From Rhizobium sp. (GTDB lineage Bacteria; Pseudomonadota; Alphaproteobacteria; Rhizobiales; Rhizobiaceae): DNA of 64,000 nt. Below, piece by piece: positions 1 through 9,626 of this stretch. The stretch is taken from the NCBI GenBank assembly GCA_019739215.1, contig JAHHDR010000030.1, positions 39,040 to 103,039 on the forward strand, in the 5' to 3' direction. Position numbers and translations under genes: made by a program. Numbering within the stretch: position 1 is the first letter of the stretch; every line of letters starts with the position of its first letter. The notes below the pieces were generated by a model. The model saw only the letters and a program-made list of their open reading frames with translations, was not told the origin of the DNA and did no database searches.

Positions 1-84
1 AAACGTCATGATAGCCTGCTGGCCCTCTGCGCCCACAACGTAACGGCCGCCCTTCGGGCTGTCCTCACCGCGGATATCATCCAT
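1..84 (-). CDS. N-terminal fragment of a possible YjdJ/OatA-like GNAT-fold N-acetyltransferase (runs off the window)
   Basis: Only the first 28 codons are present and the gene continues beyond base 1. The ATG at 84 has a GGAG about 8 bases upstream. The fragment reads MDDIRGED...GGRYVV...GQQAIMTF. This resembles the opening beta strands of the small stand-alone acetyltransferase-like domain (PF14542), in which a G-R-Y-V strand is followed by a turn and an A-x-M-T-F strand. It lies downstream of ctaE in the same direction. In many rhizobia that place is held by a DUF983 protein, which this sequence does not resemble. The identification rests on a very short stretch and is tentative. Confidence 0.4.
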   Translation of the reverse strand, partial: MDDIRGEDSPKGGRYVVGAEGQQAIMTF

Positions 85-165
85 AAGCCTGCTCCAGGTC
101 TCGAAACGAAAGCAGGCGGCCCCACTGGACCGCCCGTGTCATTAAATCATCTGCCGGCGCCGAGC

Positions 166-1050
166 TCAATGGGCGAGCGGCGCACCCCAGCCACCCCAGA
201 TATAGATGGAGAAGAAGAGGAACAGCCAGACGACGTCTACGAAATGCCAGTACCAGGCAGCCGCCTCGAAGCCGAAGTGCTTTTCCGGCGTGAAGCCGCC
301 GGCAAGCGCCCGGAATAGGCAGACAAGCAGGAAGACCGTGCCGACGAAGACGTGGAAACCGTGGAAACCGGTCGCCATGAAAAAGGTCGCGCCGTAGATC
401 GAATCGCGGAAGCCAAACGGCGCGTGCATGTACTCGTAGACCTGCACGTAGCTGAACAGCGCGCCAAGTGCGACTGTGAGGACCAGGCCCTGGATCAGGC
501 CCTTGCGGTCGCCATGCAGCAGGGCGTGGTGCGCCCAGGTCACCGTCGTGCCCGAGAGCAGCAGGATGACGGTGTTGTAGAGCGGCAGGTGCCAGGGGTC
601 CAGGACCTCGAGGCCCCTCGGCGGCCACTGCCCACCGAGGAACTCGGTACGGCTCGCCTGGATGGCTTCGGATGCGTAGAGGCTGGCGTCGAAGAAGGCC
701 CAGAACCAGGCAACGAAGAACATCACCTCAGAAGCGATGAACATGATCATGCCGTAGCGCAGGTGTATCGACACCACGCGGGTGTGATGGCCTTCATTGC
801 CTTCCTTGATCGTGTCCGCCCACCAGGCGAACATCGAATAGAGCGTGATGACCAGACCGATGGCGAACAGCCAGAACTTGAAGGTCGCCGCCATATCGAT
901 GCCGAAAAGCTGGAACTCCGCGCCCTGAAGCCAGCGCATGTAGCAGACCGCGCCGAACATGAGCACGAAGGCGCCGATCGAGCTCAGGATCGGCCACGGG
1001 CTCGGATCGATGATGTGATAGTCGTGTTGTTTGCCTTCAGCACTGGCCAT
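166..1050 (-). CDS. ctaE: Cytochrome c oxidase subunit III
   Basis: This 294-residue integral membrane protein is subunit III of the aa3-type haem-copper oxidase in the inner membrane. It stabilises subunit I and helps proton uptake. The sequence has several hydrophobic helices and the family signature near the C terminus (WYWHFVDVVWLFLF). The N terminus, including HDYHIIDPSPWPI, is typical of alphaproteobacterial CtaE. Length is normal for the family and the frame is intact, unlike ctaD in the same operon. It follows ctaG and is the last oxidase gene seen in the operon. Confidence 0.97.
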   Translation of the reverse strand: MASAEGKQHDYHIIDPSPWPILSSIGAFVLMFGAVCYMRWLQGAEFQLFGIDMAATFKFWLFAIGLVITLYSMFAWWADTIKEGNEGHHTRVVSIHLRYGMIMFIASEVMFFVAWFWAFFDASLYASEAIQASRTEFLGGQWPPRGLEVLDPWHLPLYNTVILLLSGTTVTWAHHALLHGDRKGLIQGLVLTVALGALFSYVQVYEYMHAPFGFRDSIYGATFFMATGFHGFHVFVGTVFLLVCLFRALAGGFTPEKHFGFEAAAWYWHFVDVVWLFLFFSIYIWGGWGAPLAH

Positions 1051-1102
1051 GTCTTATCCCCGGCTATTTCCCCGCTGCGCGGCCCTCGGCCGCACAGCCG
1101 AA

Positions 1103-1708
1103 CTACAGATTCTGCGACTTGCCGTCCGCCTTGATTACCGCGACAGGCTGGGGCTTGTCACTGGGGTAGAAGGTGTAGGACAGCGTGATGACTTTGAGAT
1201 TCTTCGTTTCCGGCTGATCGACGATGTCCGGATCGACGAAGAAGACGACGGGCATGTCCCGCGTTTCACCGGGCTTGAGCGTCAGATCGGTGAAGCAGAA
1301 GCATTCGAGCTTGTTGAAATAGGCACCGGCCGCCATCGGCGTCACGTTGAACACGGCCCGGCCGGTCTCAACCTTGTCGGACGGATTGGTAATGCGGAAA
1401 TTGACCTGCACCGTCTCGCCGATCTTCGGCTCGACGAAGCGGTCGACGGCCTCGAATCCCCAGCTCAACTGCGACGCCATGTTGGTATCAAGTTCGACAC
1501 GAATCTTGCGGTCGAGGATGACCGAGGACGCCTGCTCTACCCGCTGCGTCGTGCCATTATAGCCGGTCACACGGCAGAACATGTCGTAGAGCGGCACGGC
1601 TGCGTAGCTCATGCCGACCATGGAGGCGACGAACACACCGCAGGCAATCACCACCGCGGTATTGTTGCGACCCTTGACCTTGCTGTCCTGGGCAGTCTGG
1701 ATGCTCAT
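1103..1708 (-). CDS. ctaG: Cytochrome c oxidase assembly protein CtaG (Cox11 family, CuB insertion)
   Basis: This 201-residue copper chaperone delivers copper to the CuB centre of subunit I. One N-terminal membrane helix (about residues 16-36) anchors a periplasmic immunoglobulin-like domain. The family Cys-x-Cys copper motif is present as ECFCF (Cys136 and Cys138), and a further Cys45 lies in YDMFC just after the helix. The start codon overlaps the stop of the preceding small gene (ATGA at 1705-1708), which indicates translational coupling. Length matches Cox11/CtaG of rhizobia. Confidence 0.96.
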   Translation of the reverse strand: MSIQTAQDSKVKGRNNTAVVIACGVFVASMVGMSYAAVPLYDMFCRVTGYNGTTQRVEQASSVILDRKIRVELDTNMASQLSWGFEAVDRFVEPKIGETVQVNFRITNPSDKVETGRAVFNVTPMAAGAYFNKLECFCFTDLTLKPGETRDMPVVFFVDPDIVDQPETKNLKVITLSYTFYPSDKPQPVAVIKADGKSQNL

Positions 1709-1848
1709 TGTGCGGCTCCGGGTACCATCTTGATGATCGTAACGGCATAGAAGATCACGACGAGAGCGCCGAGCGCCACTGCGATCGCGATGCTGCGATT
1801 GCGCCTCGATTTGCGCTGCGCATCGGTCAGATCGACTTTCTCGATCAT
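1705..1848 (-). CDS. CoxF-like 47-residue single-helix protein of the oxidase operon
   Basis: This short gene lies between ctaB and ctaG. It encodes 47 residues: a charged head ([18 protein letters not shown]) followed by one hydrophobic helix (about residues 20-41). A GGGAGG about 9 bases upstream supports the ATG at 1848. The stop overlaps the ctaG start in an ATGA arrangement, and the gene begins one base after the ctaB stop. A small single-span protein at this position is common in alphaproteobacterial cox operons and is often called CoxF. I infer a role in oxidase assembly or stability from position only. Confidence 0.8.
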   Translation of the reverse strand: MIEKVDLTDAQRKSRRNRSIAIAVALGALVVIFYAVTIIKMVPGAAQ

Positions 1849-1849
1849 G

Positions 1850-2808
1850 TCATAGGCCTCCCTTCAGGCCCGCCCATAGCGTGATCGCGTAATGATCGAC
1901 CATGAGACAGGAGAAGATGGCGAAGAGATACAGGATGGAATAGGCGAAGAGTTTCTTTGCCGGCACCATGTTGGCGTCGCCATCGGGCATCCGGCGACAG
2001 AGAATCGACAGCCAAATGAACGCGGCACCCAACACGCCGGCGACCGCGCCATAGGCGACCGAGGCGAAGCCAAGCACGGCAGGCGCGATGCCGGCCGCCG
2101 CCGTCAAAACGGCATAGATCACGATCTGGTCCTTGGTGACCTTTTCGCCGGACACGTTCGGCAGCATCGGCACGCCGACGGCGCCGTAGTCGCGCATCTT
2201 GAAGAGCGCGAGCGCCCAGAAATGTGCCGGGGTCCACAGGAAGATGATCAGGAACAGGACGATGCTCTCGATCGACACCCCGCCCGTGACCGCGGCCCAG
2301 CCGATCATCGGCGGAAATGCGCCGGCGGCGCCACCGATCACGATGTTCTGCGGCGTCCAGCGCTTGAGCCACATCGTATAGATGACGGCGTAGAAGAAGA
2401 TGGTGAAGGCGAGCAGGCCTGCGGCAAGCCTATTGACGGCCAGGCCGAGCACCACGACCGAGAAACCAGAGAGCGTGATGCCGAAGGCGAGCGCCTCGCC
2501 CGGCAATATCCGACCGGACGGGAATCGGGCGGCCCGCTGTGCGGGTCATCACGGCGTCGATATCGGCGTCGTACCACATGTTGAGCGCGCCCGAGGCGCC
2601 AGCGCCCGACGGCAATGCACAGGATCGCGATGAAGCCGATGACCGGATTGATGTGGCCGGGAGCAACTAGCATGCCGGCGAGCGCCGTGAAGATGACGAG
2701 CGACATCACCCGCGGCTTGAGAAGCTCGAAATAGTCACGGAACGTCGCTTCCGAGATCCGGATCGGATCGGTCGCCGTCACGCTTGCTTCGCTTTCGATC
2801 AACGCCAT
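1850..2808 (-). CDS. ctaB: Protoheme IX farnesyltransferase (haem O synthase), two frameshifts
   Basis: This UbiA-superfamily membrane prenyltransferase converts haem B to haem O, the precursor of haem A used by the oxidase. The frame starts at 2808 ([10 protein letters not shown]), breaks near 2610, resumes as [20 protein letters not shown], breaks again near 2517, and finishes with [13 protein letters not shown] to the stop at 1850. The allylic-diphosphate motif NMWYDADID is intact. Each break is repaired by removing one base (an extra G near 2610, an extra C near 2517), which restores the expected protein of about 315 residues. I read both as sequencing errors. Next to ctaD and coxF, its role is haem supply for the oxidase. 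Confidence 0.93.
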
Positions 2809-2815
2809 GAAATCA

Positions 2816-4563
<1,748 letters not shown>

Positions 4564-4587
4564 TGTGGTCACTTTCCTTCAGAAAAA

Positions 4588-5469
4588 TCAGTTTGCGCCA
4601 GCGACATCAACGGACTTGGAGCCGTCGACGGCGGCCAGCAGGGCCTTGTTGGCACCGGACAGGTCGGTCGCCGCGGCTGCAAGCCAGGCCTGGTACTTGT
4701 CTTCGGAAACGACCCGGATGGCGATGGGCATGAACGCATGGTCCTTGCCGCACAGCTCCGAACACTGGCCGTAGTAGAGGCCTTCGCGATCCGCCTTGAA
4801 CCATGTCTCGTTCATCCGGCCCGGAACGGCGTCGATCTTGATGCCGAAGGACGGCATGGCGAAAGCGTGGATCACATCTTCGGGATCGGCGGTGACGATC
4901 AAACGCACGACCTTGCCGACCGGGATGACGAGGTCGTTGTCGACGGCCAGAAGGCGCGGATAGGCGGCCTTGTCTTCCTTGCCGTAGCTCGCACGGTCCT
5001 TGTCCTCAAGGATCAGCGAATCGAAGGACGGGCCACTCTCGACGGAGGTGTATTCGTAGGACCACTTCCACTGCGTGGCGATCGCCTTTAGCGTCAGGTC
5101 CGGCTTCTCCGGCAGGGTGAGCTGGTTGGTCAGAATCTGGAACGAGGGCACCGCGAAGAACAGCAGAATGACCACCGGGCCGACGGTCCAGACGACCTCG
5201 ATCAGGGTGTTGTGGCTCGTCTTGGAGGGAACCGGATTGGCCGAGCGGCGGAACTTGACCGAGACGATCACCAGGAGGGCGAGGACGAACAGCGTGATGG
5301 GAACAATGAACCACAGTGTATAGTGGTTGAACCAGCGCACTTCAGATGCCAGACTTGTCGCGGCCGCCTGGAGATCAAGCTGCCACGGATGCGGCTGATC
5401 TGCGAGAGCGCTTGTCGCAGACAGAAGGCCGGAACAGAAGGCCAGCGCCGCAAGAGCTTTGGTGTTCAC
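4588..5469 (-). CDS. ctaC: Cytochrome c oxidase subunit II
   Basis: This 293-residue subunit carries the CuA centre that accepts electrons from cytochrome c. I chose the GTG at 5469 (VNTKALAALAF...) because GGGGAG lies 7 bases upstream and the protein then opens with a signal peptide ending near SALA-DQPHPW. Upstream codons in frame do not look like this family. Two membrane helices follow, then the periplasmic cupredoxin domain. The CuA motif is complete at about residues 234-249 (GQCSELCGKDHAFMPI: C-x3-C-x3-H-x2-M). It is the first gene of the operon, with an FNR/FixK-type box about 20 bases before the start. Confidence 0.96.
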   Translation of the reverse strand: MNTKALAALAFCSGLLSATSALADQPHPWQLDLQAAATSLASEVRWFNHYTLWFIVPITLFVLALLVIVSVKFRRSANPVPSKTSHNTLIEVVWTVGPVVILLFFAVPSFQILTNQLTLPEKPDLTLKAIATQWKWSYEYTSVESGPSFDSLILEDKDRASYGKEDKAAYPRLLAVDNDLVIPVGKVVRLIVTADPEDVIHAFAMPSFGIKIDAVPGRMNETWFKADREGLYYGQCSELCGKDHAFMPIAIRVVSEDKYQAWLAAAATDLSGANKALLAAVDGSKSVDVAGAN

Positions 5470-5488
5470 GAATATTCTCCCCAAGTGT

Positions 5489-5502
5489 TTGATCCGGGTC
5501 AA
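5489..5502. promoter_or_regulatory. FNR/FixK-type anaerobox upstream of ctaC
   Basis: TTGATCCGGGTCAA fits the FNR/FixK half-site pattern TTGAT-N4-(A/G)TCAA, and with flanking bases the symmetry extends to 16 bp. It lies 20 bases upstream of the ctaC start codon and so probably overlaps or follows the core promoter. In alphaproteobacteria such a position would suit oxygen-dependent repression of a low-affinity oxidase. The site is seen directly; the regulator and its sign are inferred. Confidence 0.6.
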
Positions 5503-5858
5503 ACCTAGAACGCAGAATCCCTGCAATAAGGCCCTCTTAAAACCATAGTTTTCGGCGTGCCGCAACAGGCACGTCCGCGGTTTCATGCGGCATTTTTGCG
5601 CAATATCAAGCCCTTCAATCCTACTCCAGCATCAAGATCATGGCCAGCGCGAATTCCTCATTGCCGTCAGCGGTTTGCCGCCTTTCCGCCTCACTGGTGG
5701 TATTGAAGCTTGGGGCCGGACGGCGGGCGTCTGGTCAGGGCGGCGCAAGGCCGGTCGACCAGGTTGGGCCCGCGTGCGGAAGCGCACATGGAAAAAGGCG
5801 TGGTCGCGCGCTCCGACCGCACTATGATAGCGATCCATGATTCGAAGCCGAGGTCCTT
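5503..5858. other. Intergenic region between ctaC and the ialB-like gene, no gene seen
   Basis: About 356 bases separate the divergent ctaC and ialB-like genes. I see no credible coding sequence on either strand; the open frames lack ribosome sites and protein-like composition. The stretch must hold the promoters of both transcription units. An AT-richer patch near 5530-5600 is the likely oxidase promoter side. Confidence 0.5.
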
Positions 5859-6413
5859 ATGGTTTTTCGTAGTCTCCCGCGCACGCTCGCCGTGGCCCTC
5901 GCCCTGTCGTCGGCCGCCTTGCCCGCCATGGCCCAGCAGCAGACGCAGCAGCCATCGCAGCAGCCGGGCGTGGTGAAGTCCAACCATGGCGCCTGGTCGA
6001 TCGTTTGCGACACACCCGCCGGCGCCAATGGCGAACAATGCGCGCTGATGCAGAACGTGATCGCCGACGACCGGCCCGAGGTCGGCCTGTCCGTCGTGAT
6101 CCTCAAGACCGCGGACCGCAAGGCCACCATCCTGCGCGTGCTCGCGCCGCTTGGCGTGCTGCTGCCCAACGGGCTCGGCCTGAATGTCGATGGCAACGAT
6201 ATCGGCAAGGCCTATTTCGTCCGCTGCTTCTCCGATGGCTGCTATTCGGAAGTCGTGCTCGACGACACCAAGGTCAAGGATGACGAGCAGACGCTGAAGG
6301 TGCTGCTCGCCGGAAAGACCGCGACCTTCATCGTCTTCCAATCGCCCGAGGAGGGCGTCGGTATTCCCGTCGACCTGAATGGTTTCCGCGCGGGGTACGA
6401 GGCGCTGCCGTAG
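5859..6413 (+). CDS. Invasion-associated locus B (IalB) family protein, secreted
   Basis: This 184-residue protein has a Sec signal peptide (about residues 1-26, ending AMAQQQ), a glutamine-rich linker and then an IalB-type domain (PF06776). The domain contains GAWSIVCDT near its start, the cysteine pattern VRCFSDGCYSEVVL, and a C-terminal VDLNGFRAGYEAL motif. IalB was named in Bartonella for erythrocyte invasion, but homologues are widespread in non-pathogenic rhizobia, where the role is not settled. The start is supported by GAGG 6 bases upstream. The stop directly abuts the stop of the convergent vapC-like gene. Confidence 0.88.
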   Translation: MVFRSLPRTLAVALALSSAALPAMAQQQTQQPSQQPGVVKSNHGAWSIVCDTPAGANGEQCALMQNVIADDRPEVGLSVVILKTADRKATILRVLAPLGVLLPNGLGLNVDGNDIGKAYFVRCFSDGCYSEVVLDDTKVKDDEQTLKVLLAGKTATFIVFQSPEEGVGIPVDLNGFRAGYEALP

Positions 6414-6824
6414 TCAATCGGGGTCGGCAGGTGAGATGAGTTTGATTGTCGGAAAATATGTGCGATATTTCGAAACGTCCCGCGTGAGAAGCGGGACGCC
6501 AATCGTGGCGGCGTGAGCGCCAATGAAGAAGTCTGGTAGAACACCCGTGCGAGTTCCACCTGCCCGCCGGTATCGAATGAACGCTTTCCCTGCCAGGAAA
6601 AGCGCGGCCTTCGGAATATCCACGATGTCAAGGTCGGCTTGCGCAATGAAATTGTCCAATTCCTCTATGGCGGAATAGCGAGCCGACAATTCTGCGTAGA
6701 TTATGCTGTTGATGAGTAACCGCCCCTTCAATGAGGCAGCCAGGAGAGTGGAGCTCGATCGAGCCGCCCACTCGGAATCATTGGCAGCAACATCAATCAG
6801 CACATTTGAGTCGACAATTATCAA
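6414..6824 (-). CDS. vapC: PIN-domain toxin, VapC family
   Basis: This 136-residue PIN-fold ribonuclease is the toxin of a type II toxin-antitoxin pair. The acidic residues expected around the active site are present: Asp5 in IIVDSNVLID, Glu about 45 in IYAELSARY, Asp about 97 in VLPDFFIGAHA, and Asp about 115 in LLTRDVSKY. Translation starts at a TTG that overlaps the antitoxin stop (TTGA, 6821-6824), so it is probably coupled to antitoxin translation. The target RNA cannot be inferred. The pair is compact and lies between unrelated chromosomal genes, as is usual for these modules. Confidence 0.88.
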   Translation of the reverse strand: MIIVDSNVLIDVAANDSEWAARSSSTLLAASLKGRLLINSIIYAELSARYSAIEELDNFIAQADLDIVDIPKAALFLAGKAFIRYRRAGGTRTGVLPDFFIGAHAATIGVPLLTRDVSKYRTYFPTIKLISPADPD

Positions 6825-7054
6825 TCTTCACCGCGGAGCAAAGCCATGATTTCATCGGTGCTGGGGCCTGGTCCCGCATGCCCGCGAAGCCTCTCGAATC
6901 TGTCCAAAGGCTTGGCATCATTGGCCGGGACCAGCACGATACTACCGTTTTCGGCGCGCTTGAAGTCCACGACACTGCCGGGTGCAATACCGAGATAGTC
7001 CCGGACCGCTTTGGGAATAGTCACCTGGCCCTTTGCCGTCACTGTCGTCGCCAT
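6821..7054 (-). CDS. vapB: AbrB/MazE-type (SpoVT-AbrB fold) antitoxin
   Basis: This 77-residue antitoxin pairs with the downstream PIN toxin. Its N-terminal swapped-hairpin DNA-binding domain is clear: MATTVTAKGQVTIPKAVRDY and then LGIAPGSVVDF. The C-terminal tail (about residues 45-77, DRFERLRGHAGPGPSTDEIMALL) is the likely toxin-binding arm. I chose the ATG at 7054 because GGAG precedes it and the AbrB fold begins exactly there. It overlaps the toxin by four bases. The inverted repeat at 7065-7096 directly upstream is the likely autoregulatory operator. Confidence 0.9.
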   Translation of the reverse strand: MATTVTAKGQVTIPKAVRDYLGIAPGSVVDFKRAENGSIVLVPANDAKPLDRFERLRGHAGPGPSTDEIMALLRGED

Positions 7055-7064
7055 AACCCCGCTC

Positions 7065-7096
7065 CGGTAATACCTCGTTCTCACATTGTATTACCG
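7065..7096. promoter_or_regulatory. Inverted-repeat operator upstream of vapBC
   Basis: Two perfect 9-base arms, CGGTAATAC (7065-7073) and GTATTACCG (7088-7096), face each other across 14 bases, giving about two helical turns between arm centres. They sit 10 bases upstream of the antitoxin start. Toxin-antitoxin operons with AbrB-fold antitoxins normally bind such repeats to repress themselves. Confidence 0.7.
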
Positions 7097-7177
7097 CTTG
7101 CTTGAATCCACAAGGGGCGTCTCCACTTGCCACACCATGCCCGCGGACATACATGGGTAGCGAAACAAATCAGGACG

Positions 7178-8599
7178 ATGACCGTGAAAACCGACCTTCT
7201 CTCCAATTTCGACATCAGCGAAGCGGCGGTCGAGTCCTTCGTGTCCGATACGCTCAAGGGCGCCGACGACGGCGAACTCTATCTCGAATATTCGCAATCG
7301 GAGTCGCTGACCTTCGACAATGGCCGCCTTAAGGGCGGCAGCTTCAACACAGACCAGGGTTTTGGCCTGCGCGCGGTGGCCGGCGAGGCAGTCGGCTACG
7401 CGCATTCCGGCGAAATGTCCGAGGGTGCGCTCAAGCGCGCCGGCGAGGCGGTCACCGCGGTCACGCGAGGCTATTCCGGCAGCTATGCGGCCGCGCCGGC
7501 CCGGACCAATTCCCGGCGGTACGGCGACGAGAACCCGATTGGCGCGCCGAGTTTCGAGGAGAAGGTGACGCTGCTGACGGAGATCGACAGCTACCTGCGC
7601 GCCGCCGACCCCAAGGTTCGACAGGTCACCGCGTCGATTGCGGCGTCTTGGGAGACGATCGAGATCATCCGCGCCGACGGCAGCCGGATGCGCGACATCC
7701 GGCCGATGACACGGATGAACTTCTCGGTGGTGACCGGCGAAGGCACGAAACAGGAGAGCGGCTCCTACGGCTTCGGCGGCCGCAAGCCATTCTCGGAAAT
7801 CCTCACCGAGGAAAGCTGGAAGTCGGGCGCCGACGAGGCGTTGCGCCAGGCGCTGGTCAACCTGTCGGCCGACGACGCGCCGGCAGGCGCGATGGATGTC
7901 GTGCTCGGCAACGGCTGGCCGGGGGTGATGCTGCATGAAGCGGTGGGACACGGACTGGAAGGCGATTTCAACCGCAAGAAGACATCCGCCTTCGCCGGGC
8001 TGATGGGCGAAATGGTGGCCGCTCCCGGCGTCACGGTGGTCGACGACGGCACGATCGACGGTGCGCGCGGTTCGATCACGATCGACGACGAGGGCACTGC
8101 CGCCGGCTACAACGTCCTGATCGAGGACGGCAGGCTCGTGGGCTACATGCAGGACCGGCAGAATGCCCGTCTCATGGGCATGAAGGCGACCGGCAACGGG
8201 CGCCGGCAATCCTATGCCCATGTGCCGATGCCGCGCATGACAAACACCTACATGCTGTCGGGCGACAAGACGGCAGAGGAAATCATCGCCTCGGTCAAGA
8301 AGGGGCTCTACGCCGTATCCTTCGGTGGCGGCCAGGTCGACATTACCTCGGGCAAGTTCGTGTTTTCCTGCACCGAGGCCTACATGATCGAAAACGGCAG
8401 GATCGGCCGGCCGGTCAAGGGTGCAATGCTGATCGGCAACGGACCCGACGCCATGAAGCGCATCACCATGGTCGGCAACGACACCAAGCTCGACACCGGA
8501 ATCGGCAATTGCGGCAAGGGCGGCCAGTGGGTGCCGGTGGGTGTCGGCCAGCCGCATCTGAGGATGAACGACGTCACCGTGGGCGGCACGCGGACCTGA
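7178..8599 (+). CDS. tldD: Metalloprotease TldD
   Basis: This 473-residue protein is the catalytic half of the TldD/TldE (PmbA) cytosolic metalloprotease. The zinc-binding motif HEAVGH is at residues 253-258, followed by GLEGDFN as in characterised TldD proteins. The C-terminal domain holds the repeated glycine-rich strands (GGGQVDITSGKFVFSCTEAYMIENG). The ATG at 7178 is preferred over an upstream in-frame codon at 7127 because TldD homologues begin close to MTVKTDLL. No tldE/pmbA gene is present in the window, so the partner must lie elsewhere. It converges with the lysR gene, with a 3-base gap. Confidence 0.95.
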   Translation: MTVKTDLLSNFDISEAAVESFVSDTLKGADDGELYLEYSQSESLTFDNGRLKGGSFNTDQGFGLRAVAGEAVGYAHSGEMSEGALKRAGEAVTAVTRGYSGSYAAAPARTNSRRYGDENPIGAPSFEEKVTLLTEIDSYLRAADPKVRQVTASIAASWETIEIIRADGSRMRDIRPMTRMNFSVVTGEGTKQESGSYGFGGRKPFSEILTEESWKSGADEALRQALVNLSADDAPAGAMDVVLGNGWPGVMLHEAVGHGLEGDFNRKKTSAFAGLMGEMVAAPGVTVVDDGTIDGARGSITIDDEGTAAGYNVLIEDGRLVGYMQDRQNARLMGMKATGNGRRQSYAHVPMPRMTNTYMLSGDKTAEEIIASVKKGLYAVSFGGGQVDITSGKFVFSCTEAYMIENGRIGRPVKGAMLIGNGPDAMKRITMVGNDTKLDTGIGNCGKGGQWVPVGVGQPHLRMNDVTVGGTRT

Positions 8600-8602
8600 C
8601 CG

Positions 8603-9487
8603 TCACGTCCGGTCGAGCAGCCAGTCCGCGAGCAGGCGCGCCGCCGGCCGCTCCGCGATGCCGGGGGTCGAGACGAGGTAGAATGCATCCCTCGGCACGA
8701 GCGGGGCAATGTCCAGCTCGACCATCCGGCCTTCGCGCACAAGATCGCCGGTGATCGATTCCCATCCCAGCATCACGCCCTGCCCGTCCAGCGCGGCCTG
8801 CGTCGCCTGCACGTAGTTGGTGAAGCGCCGGCTGGGCGCCCGCCCCTCGGCCAGCCTCAGGCTCCTGAGATAGGCCGGCCAGCCGATCCAGGCCTGATCG
8901 TCGGCTGCGACATGCAACAGGGTGGCTTGGTTGACGGCGATGCTGTCTGCCACCATCCGGTCCCGATAGGCGGCACTGCAGACCGGCACGACACGCTCGT
9001 CGAACAGTTTTTCCACCACGCCATCCGCCCATTTGCCATCGCCATAGCGGATCGCCAGATCGATCGCGGGGTTGAGCCGCGGGGCGCCCTGCTGGGTGGT
9101 CATGACATTGACGCTGGCCAGCGGATGCTCGGCCGAAAATCGCGCCAACCGCGGCATCAGCCAGTAAGTTGCGACGCCGACCGAGCAGGCGACCGTCGTC
9201 GATTCCTCGCTGGCCTGCATCCTGCCGATATGGTCGATCGCGTCGGCGATGCGACCCAGGCCCTCGATGACGGCATTCTCGAGGATGCGGCCGGCCTCGG
9301 TGCGTGTCGCGGGCCGCGTCGAGCGGTCGAGCAGCCGCGTTCCGACATGATCCTCGAGCTGGCGAAGCGACTGGCTGACCGCCGGCTGCGTAACGTTCAG
9401 CTCCGCCGCCGCACGCTGCACGCTGCCGCAGCGGATCACGGCCTCGAAGACCGTGAGAAGGCGGAGCGGCGGCAGGGATGATCGCAT
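8603..9487 (-). CDS. LysR-family transcriptional regulator (GcvA-like)
   Basis: This 294-residue protein has an N-terminal winged helix-turn-helix (about residues 5-65, LRLLTVFEAVIRCGSVQRAAAELNVTQPAVSQSLRQLE) and a C-terminal effector-binding domain. The ATG at 9487 is preferred over an adjacent upstream TTG. It is transcribed away from the gamma-butyrobetaine-hydroxylase-like gene across a 139-base AT-rich spacer, the classic arrangement of a LysR regulator and its target. I infer that it controls that gene in response to a quaternary-amine-type ligand; the sequence does not show the ligand. Confidence 0.92.
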   Translation of the reverse strand: MRSSLPPLRLLTVFEAVIRCGSVQRAAAELNVTQPAVSQSLRQLEDHVGTRLLDRSTRPATRTEAGRILENAVIEGLGRIADAIDHIGRMQASEESTTVACSVGVATYWLMPRLARFSAEHPLASVNVMTTQQGAPRLNPAIDLAIRYGDGKWADGVVEKLFDERVVPVCSAAYRDRMVADSIAVNQATLLHVAADDQAWIGWPAYLRSLRLAEGRAPSRRFTNYVQATQAALDGQGVMLGWESITGDLVREGRMVELDIAPLVPRDAFYLVSTPGIAERPAARLLADWLLDRT

Positions 9488-9626
9488 CAATATAATTCCT
9501 GGGTTATTTTATGATAGAATTTTCCTCTCTTCATGAAAAGCCATTTTCCCAGTAATCACAGCATGTCAGTCGGCAAAAGGCTCCCCGGGACCGCGCCGCT
9601 TAAATATTAGCCAGGCAGGATAAAAA

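Noticed and set aside
5585..5835. Open frames of 60-80 codons between ctaC and the ialB-like gene
   Set aside because: Arg/Gly-rich products in overlapping frames on both strands, without ribosome sites or conserved features.
7091..8557. A 488-codon frame antisense to tldD
   Set aside because: tldD has the HEAVGH motif and full family layout; the antisense frame is Arg/His/Gly rich and unsupported.
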